The notes under the pieces are model-generated. The model did no database searches. It saw only the letters and a list, made by a program, of their open reading frames with translations, and was not told the origin of the DNA. This document shows positions 58,250 through 64,000 of a stretch of 64,000 bases of DNA, in pieces (the first letter of the stretch is position 1; every line of letters starts with the position of its first letter). Made by a program: the position numbers and the translations under genes. The stretch is taken from contig JAFREQ010000049.1 of the NCBI GenBank assembly GCA_025331565.1, forward strand, positions 3,072,501-3,136,500, written 5' to 3'. The stretch is from Holacanthus passer (Eukaryota > Chordata > Actinopteri > Pomacanthidae).

Positions 58250-59950
58250 CAGGCGTGTCCAAACTTTTTTCTCAGAGAGCCAAATCTGATAATGTAGAAC
58301 TGCCTAAGGGCCAGCGGTCCCTCCTGACATTTTTTGTAACCATAAAAGTTACATACAAGTGCACTGTTTTATAACAATTCTATTCTAAATGACACTGCAA
58401 TTGTCATTTCTTTAAATGGGAAGGTAACCACATAATTTTAAACATGATGTTCTTTAAACTCTACAGCCAGAGATGCCATGTCTGTTGCATACCTCCTTGT
58501 TTGCGCACTGATAATGTCCTGTGGAAAACTGTCCATGACCTCATGCAGCTGGGAAATGTGCAGCGTTGGACTCTTGATGTGTGCATGTAGCTGGCTCACC
58601 ACTGCATCTTGCCCTTGAAGGCTCAAGTTCAGCACATTTAGATGCTTTGTTTTGTCAACCAAAAAAGCCAAGTCTGCCAGCCATACAGGATCTGATCTTG
58701 CATCGGTTGTCCCTTATTAGCCAAGAATTGGTCTAGTTTCCCCCCGAGAGAGAAAAATGCAGTGCAGTGCAGTCCCCCGACTGAGCCACCTCACATCGTT
58801 GTGATACACCACATCTCCGTATTCAGCCTGGATGTTGAGCAGAAACTGCTGAAACTGGTGGTGGTGTAGGGCTTAAGAGCGAATGAAATTAATCGTCTTT
58901 ACCCCTGGTTTCATAACATGATCAAGTTTTGGATGTTTTGCGCAAAGAACTTGCTGATGAATAATACAGTGGAGATTAATAGCGTTGCCTCCTTCTTCGC
59001 TGACTTTGTCACAGATCAGTGAGAATAATCCACTTTGTCCACCAGCCATGGCAGGCGCACCATCAGTAATAATCCCACTAACTTTGCTCCATGGTAGTTT
59101 CATATCATTAACAGCTGAACAAACAGAGGCAAATAAATCGGTTCCTCTTGTTTGGCCTTTAAGGTTTTGGAGGAACAGTTACGTTCATGTCCTCAGCAAC
59201 TCCTCTCAAAAAAATCAGTAACTGAGCAGCATCAGATGTATCTGTGCTTTCATCGTAGGCTAATGAAAAAAAAAATCCACTCCCTTGTCACCCAGTTGTC
59301 TCTTAATATCTGATGATATGTCTTCAATTCTCTGTGCTACAGTGTTAGGAGCCAGGCAACATAAGCAAACTGTTGCTTCTTCTTAGGGCTCCACCGTTCT
59401 CCGCCATTTTAATGACACAGTCTTTGATAAATAAAGGGTTTGCCATGTTTCGCGATTAGCACTCCGTAGCTAGCTTTAGTGGCCTTTTCATTGGATTCAC
59501 GGTGCTGAAGAACCGCAGTTGTGAAGCAAAGACAGCTTCCAGGTGCTTCATGTGTTCGGCACGGTCGCTCCCTGATAGCTTGTCCTATACATTAGCCTGC
59601 ATTAACATGTTTTCTCTGGTAGCGTCTCTTGAGTTCCTTATACAACTTAGACAAACACAATTGTTTCACTTCTCACTGAAAAAATACTGCAATTTCCACT
59701 TGTGTTGCAGCAGCCCTCACTGTTAACTTTCCTCTTTTTATCTGTAGTCGCCATCGCAGAAATTAGCAGGAAGGGGTCGCAGCATAGGTCACACAGCCAG
59801 ACAGAGCTACAAAGTGATGCTGCCACCATGTGGTGAAAAGAGAAATTGCACTTGTAATTTGCATTTATATGAGTTACATACGCTCTGAGGGCTGTGCAAA
59901 TCTGACCATGGGCCATAATTGGCCCCCGGGCCGGACTTTGGACATGTCTG
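58250..59950 (-). mobile_element. Decayed hAT transposon with intact ends and TSD
   Basis: Ends CAGGCGTGTCCAAACT and, reverse-complemented, CAGACATGTCCAAAGT match at 13 of 16 positions. A perfect 8-bp duplication, CTTTAAAA, flanks the element (58242-58249 and 59951-59958). The minus strand carries transposase pieces in the right order. They are an N-terminus MATTDKKRKVNSEG from 59754, a DESTDASDAAQLLIFLRG region near 59180-59270, a SGIITDGAPAMAGG segment (59103-58876) and a QGQDAVVSQLHAHI segment (58671-58441). This is the GTF2IRD2/SCAND3-related (Charlie-like) hAT type. Frameshifts, including one in a 10-A run at 59266-59275, stops and deletions (1.7 kb rather than roughly 2.5-3 kb) make it non-functional. 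Confidence 0.9.
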
Positions 59951-60808
59951 CTTTAAAAGATCAATTTTTTGATGTATGTGTCTTTGGCTTAACGTTTTAT
60001 AAGACGCATAATACACAAAATTAATTATTCAGTTAACTTAGTTATGTCTTGGCTGAAAATGTTTCGCCTTATGATATTATCCACTGGTGTTTTACATACA
60101 GCACCATACCTGCTAGTGGAATGAATGTATCATTCAAGTGTCAAAGATGAAAGAAAACCTGGCTCAGATCCTTGTGACATCACAATTTTGATTTCAAAGC
60201 TCATTGAAGAATTTATTAAAAACTGACACATTGCACAGGCAAGAGCTGTTTGAAGAGTTTTTATGTGGTTTTTCAGTGAAAACACAGCACAGTTCTTATT
60301 CGCCACCAGCAGGGACCAGGGCTGCACTTCCTGGTAGTGATATCTCTATCTGTTTGTATGTTCTAGTGAGTATGATTGGCCATGTTTGCTGGTGGGAAGC
60401 CAGTGAGGGTTATTGTCCTATTCACTGAATGGCTGATTGAATTATGGACTCTTGTATCTGTCAATATGTTTGCACAGAATGACGTTGAACAGGGGGAACA
60501 CGTGTCACAGAGGTATCTGGGTGATGTGACCATATTCTGCCACTAGGTGGTGACACTGTACTCTGCGTGCTATTTTAGGCAATCGTTTTGCTAAATGGTC
60601 GCATTTTATTGTACCCCTGTTGTGACATGCCCAAGAATGTTCAGGGAGTGAGGGGAGCAGCAACAAAAATTTTAAAATAATCAAGGGAAACGGAAGTACA
60701 CATAAGCTCAAACAAGGAATTTATTAATGAATTAAATAAAAACCACCCCACCGCCATAAATGAATGGTAACTTAAGACTGAAACAAATAACACTCACATA
60801 ACAAACAG

Positions 60809-60831
60809 CCTTCCTCCAAAAGGGAGGAAGG
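60809..60831. repeat. Short perfect inverted repeat
   Basis: CCTTCCTCC and GGAGGAAGG are separated by five bases (aaaag), giving a 9-bp stem. There is no T run or gene end next to it, so its role is unknown. Confidence 0.8.
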
Positions 60832-61296
60832 TTGCCTCTAACACGGGAGACTAGCAAAACACATAGGCACACTAGCACCTAGCAGGCTAAAGCTGCCAAC
60901 ACCAAGACTGACATCTGTCAAATGACCCATCAACACTGTCTGTTTTAACTGCAACCAATCAGTGCAGCTGCAAGACGGGGGAGGGCGGTACCTGGAGAGA
61001 TACAGGACACTGAGACACAGCAGAGCACACACAGAGCTTAGTTTTGTTTGGGTGAGAGAACAAGAACTTTTTTTAAAAAGTTATTTAACAAACTTATTAC
61101 TTGTTATTAAATCACAGTCACAAGTCACAACCGACCAGCAAACACTCAGCATGTGTAGGTATCTTAAAGTACAGACTTGATGTGGATATTTTAGCAGCAA
61201 ACATGAAGTTTAGGTCATTTTAAGACCTTTTGAAAAGATGTTGAAAATAAATAGCATCAACACTTTATAATACAATAAGGTGCACAAAGGCCTGTG

Positions 61297-61338
61297 TACT
61301 CAGGAATGAGTACTCAGGAATGAGTACTCAGGAATGAG
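61297..61338. repeat. 14-bp tandem repeat, three copies
   Basis: The unit tactcaggaatgag is repeated three times without interruption. Confidence 0.9.
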
Positions 61339-62589
61339 TGAGGAGAGATTCAAGAACAAACTGAGAATTGATAAGCCGCTATTAAGTAGTTCCTTAATAA
61401 CTAAACAGTAGATAATTATGAGTTACTGAAAAACAGGTTTGAAGGTAAATATCAACAAATCATTGTGTAATGATTAGTTCATAGATTTCCAGAATCCACT
61501 GAAAAGTTCCTTCATGTGTTGTTTCTAATTAACTCTGAAACAGCTGCAAAACTAATAAGTACTCATTACTTACTAATTGTTTAAACATTGTTTAATATTT
61601 TGTGCTTTCATACTGAAGTTATTGAGTAATCCCTCATCACTATCTTTATCCATCCCAAGTAATCATTACGTAATGATTCAAGAATATAACATCACTCAGT
61701 CTATCGCATGGTCATTGATTCAGTTATTATTTAACAGTGATTCATCATTAGCTCTTAATCATTGTGAAGTTTTCACTGGTGATGAGATATCTATTTATGA
61801 TTGTTATATTAACCTCCAAGAAATGTTGTAAACAATAGGTCATCAATATATTAAATAATAAATCACCTGGTACAGTGCAGTTACGTAAGGCCTTTTAAAT
61901 CTGTGGAAGAAAAATATCGAGAAGTTATAAATGTAAAGTTATCTTTTCATATCTATAACTGCAAAAAGTAAACATTTAGTTTTCATAGATATTTTCAACC
62001 TTACAACACCTTAAATGTTTTTGCCTTATGTTTTTTTTTCTAAAAGAACCACATGCAGGTAAAATTAGGGAATCCAGATTTATAAAAATGAACACACAGT
62101 AAGTCTTTTACGAGTATGCTTGCCTGGGTGTGCTGGATTACAACCCTGATAGCTCTAATGCATATTTATTATAATTCTATGATGTTATATTATGGCATTT
62201 GACTTGAACATGATTTGGCATATTGCCACAATGTAATGTGGTGTAAGACCTTCCCTCCTTTTGATTGTTTGACAGATTTTAGATGCTAACAGCACCAGTA
62301 GTAATCAGTGTGGGGCTGTGGTAGCAGACAGACAGATTCTTATTCAGTGGTAAATGATACATCACTATTTCTGAAAAATGCCTCTCACTCTTGTAACATT
62401 TTCCAAAGCTTCTCAATTATGTTTAGATCACATTGTAACTTCCAAAGGTTTTATGGTTTCATTTTATGGTTTGTGTATATTTAATCTTTTTTTAAATTTC
62501 TAATGGTCTTGAATGATGATGTACAGTGCAAACAATGTAATTTATATGCTTTTATGAATGAATAAAAATAATCTTGAGCTTTTAATTCC

Positions 62590-62787
62590 ATGAGATTTGG
62601 AATTTTATACCTTATATCATTCAGAGTTGCCGTGGATGAGACTTATCATCTCAAAACCAACCACACTGGAGAACAGGCCAAAGTAACTGCATCATCAAGC
62701 CAGGTCACAATAGTCTTTAAGAAGAGAACTGTTCTTGAAAGACAACGCTTCTTGTTCCATCTGACTGTTAGTGGATATTTTTCCTGA
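62590..62787 (+). other. Possible orphan exon or open frame, function unknown
   Basis: A 65-codon open frame contains VAVDETYHLKTNHTGEQAKV and ends FLFHLTVSGYFS before TGA. Its composition looks protein-like, and a possible acceptor (atatcattcag) precedes AGTTGCC at about 62622. I recognise no family, no partner exon was found upstream in this window, and chance or repeat origin is quite possible. Confidence 0.2.
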
Positions 62788-64000
62788 GATCAACAGTGTT
62801 TAATCAGTGGATTCAAAATTAGTATTGTAATATAGCATACTGGTTACCAACCTAGTGATCTTAATCATTTCAGTAATAATGCTGTACAAAGTACTCTGTT
62901 ATCAGGGTTATCACTACTTAGAGGAAATAGTCAAAATGCTGCACTGGACATTAACCCCCTGGACTTGATACAGATTCAGTGGCCTACTAGATTTACAAGA
63001 GTAGAATAGAGTACAATCACATACCATATTTCAGCATGTAAAGACGCCTGCATTGTAGGAGGAACAAGTGATGACACAAAAAAACTCTTTTGGAAAATCT
63101 GTGTTATATGTAATGTGTTAAATATGTGTTAAAATGGAAGCAGCAGAGGTTGAGAAATAATAATAATAATAATACAGTTTTGACTGTTGCACAAAATGAC
63201 CAATTTGCACATAATATAATTGTTGATTGGGATACTGATAGTGTGACTCCACTTAGATCTGAAACCACATACTGTATGCATATCCCATAAAAACCTGGAA
63301 CTCATGAAATTGTGCAACTGAGAGGTCTAAGAAAAATATCTTCATATTAATTAATCTTTTTTTTCAGTCACTTAAATGTAAAATACACATCCCAAAATTG
63401 AAAAGTAGCAGAAGAATAATCTTACATAATTAAACACAGCTGCTTTTATTTTTTTCTTCTCTCATAAATGAACTGACCGACAGGACTTTGGTATTTCATT
63501 ATGAAACAGTCCTGAAAAACACAAAACCATGCCAAATAGACTATCACACCCAACATACGCAAATGTTAGTTACATAACTATGTTATCAATAGAAAGATTA
63601 ATCATTTATTTGTCCTTCAAAGTGTTATCACAGCTGTTACTAATAACAAGGCTTCTTAATGGTTCTGTTTGATGTTCTTCAACTGTTGACTACAAAACAG
63701 GAGATAAAGTAATGTAGACGTTAGCTCAAAATCTTGCAGTTCAAAAACTTTATGTACAATGGATTGATATGCACAGAGCGTTTAAGGAGAGCCAGAGATC
63801 ATTCTACAATTATCAACATGTCCTTGGACAGTTCAGTTTCCATAAATGTCCTGAGGAGACGAGGTGCTATGAGTACCTTTGGGGAAATATGCTTATTCAC
63901 TTTCTTTTTCATCACAGAGATCAGAGGATTGGCCTCGTTCTCATATCTCTGAGTAAAGTACAAAGCTGGAGACATGAGGTGGTTTGCCTAACTTAACTGA
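62788..64000. other. Gene-free AT-rich end of window
   Basis: Nothing was recognised apart from an (ATA/TAA)n stretch at about 63156-63173. Confidence 0.4.

Larger units (their letters stand above)
59959..62589. other. Gene-free region with small repeats
   Basis: No supported gene. A GC-richer block at about 60620-61060 contains AATAAA and a short palindrome. It could be an unrecognised LTR or other repeat, but no paired ends were found. Tandem repeats are listed separately. Confidence 0.35.

Noticed and set aside
1..64000. CRISPR arrays, operons, riboswitches or prophage-like content
   Set aside because: Spliced exons, poly(A) signals and vertebrate repeats show eukaryotic nuclear DNA. No regularly spaced repeat-spacer array or bacterial gene organisation is present.
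1..64000. tRNA or rRNA genes
   Set aside because: No stretch with recognisable A and B box pairs in a cloverleaf context, and no rRNA-like sequence, was found by eye. A tRNA scan would be needed to be certain.

Overview
The window is vertebrate nuclear DNA, most likely from a ray-finned (teleost) fish. The genes are split into short exons with GT-AG introns, the background is AT-rich, dinucleotide microsatellites are common, and the transposon debris (hAT elements and their MITEs, L2/CR1-like LINEs, an L1-like LINE, fish-type LINE tails) is typical of teleosts. I recognise two protein-coding genes, both on the + strand and both apparently intact.

Layout. Positions 1-21300 hold no recognisable host coding exon. 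They contain decayed mobile elements: a BED-finger hAT remnant (7928-8217), a 1.1 kb hAT element with a perfect target duplication (14695-15813), an L2/CR1-like reverse-transcriptase remnant (16440-17105) and an L1-like remnant (19230-21180). From 21451 to 46315 lies contactin-2 (cntn2, TAG-1/axonin-1). It has 22 coding exons and about 1041 codons, encoding a signal peptide, six Ig domains, four fibronectin III domains and a GPI-anchor signal. A long 3' UTR probably follows to about 49.8 kb. From 51746 to 57365 lies a GH18 chitinase-family gene of 11 coding exons and 453 residues (signal peptide, TIM barrel, short Thr/Pro linker, CBM14 chitin-binding domain). From 57.6 kb to the end there is a 1.7 kb hAT element (58250-59950) and otherwise unassigned sequence.

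The two genes have no obvious functional link. Contactin-2 is a neuronal/glial cell-surface adhesion protein, and the chitinase-like protein is secreted. The most notable biology is in the second gene. Its reading frame is intact and the catalytic Glu is kept, but the GH18 signature reads D-G-L-N-L-A-W-E instead of DxxDxDxE, and two conserved substrate-contact positions are also changed. This suggests a chitin-binding protein with weak or no hydrolase activity.

Other points of interest are a probable GC-AG intron in cntn2, a (CA)n tract starting at the third base of a cntn2 intron, an RGD-to-RGE change in the second FNIII domain, a hAT MITE nested inside an older hAT-like element, and a degenerate GATATC/ACTAGT repeat field in cntn2 intron 5. 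All family assignments come from reading translations and recalled family features; no database search was run.
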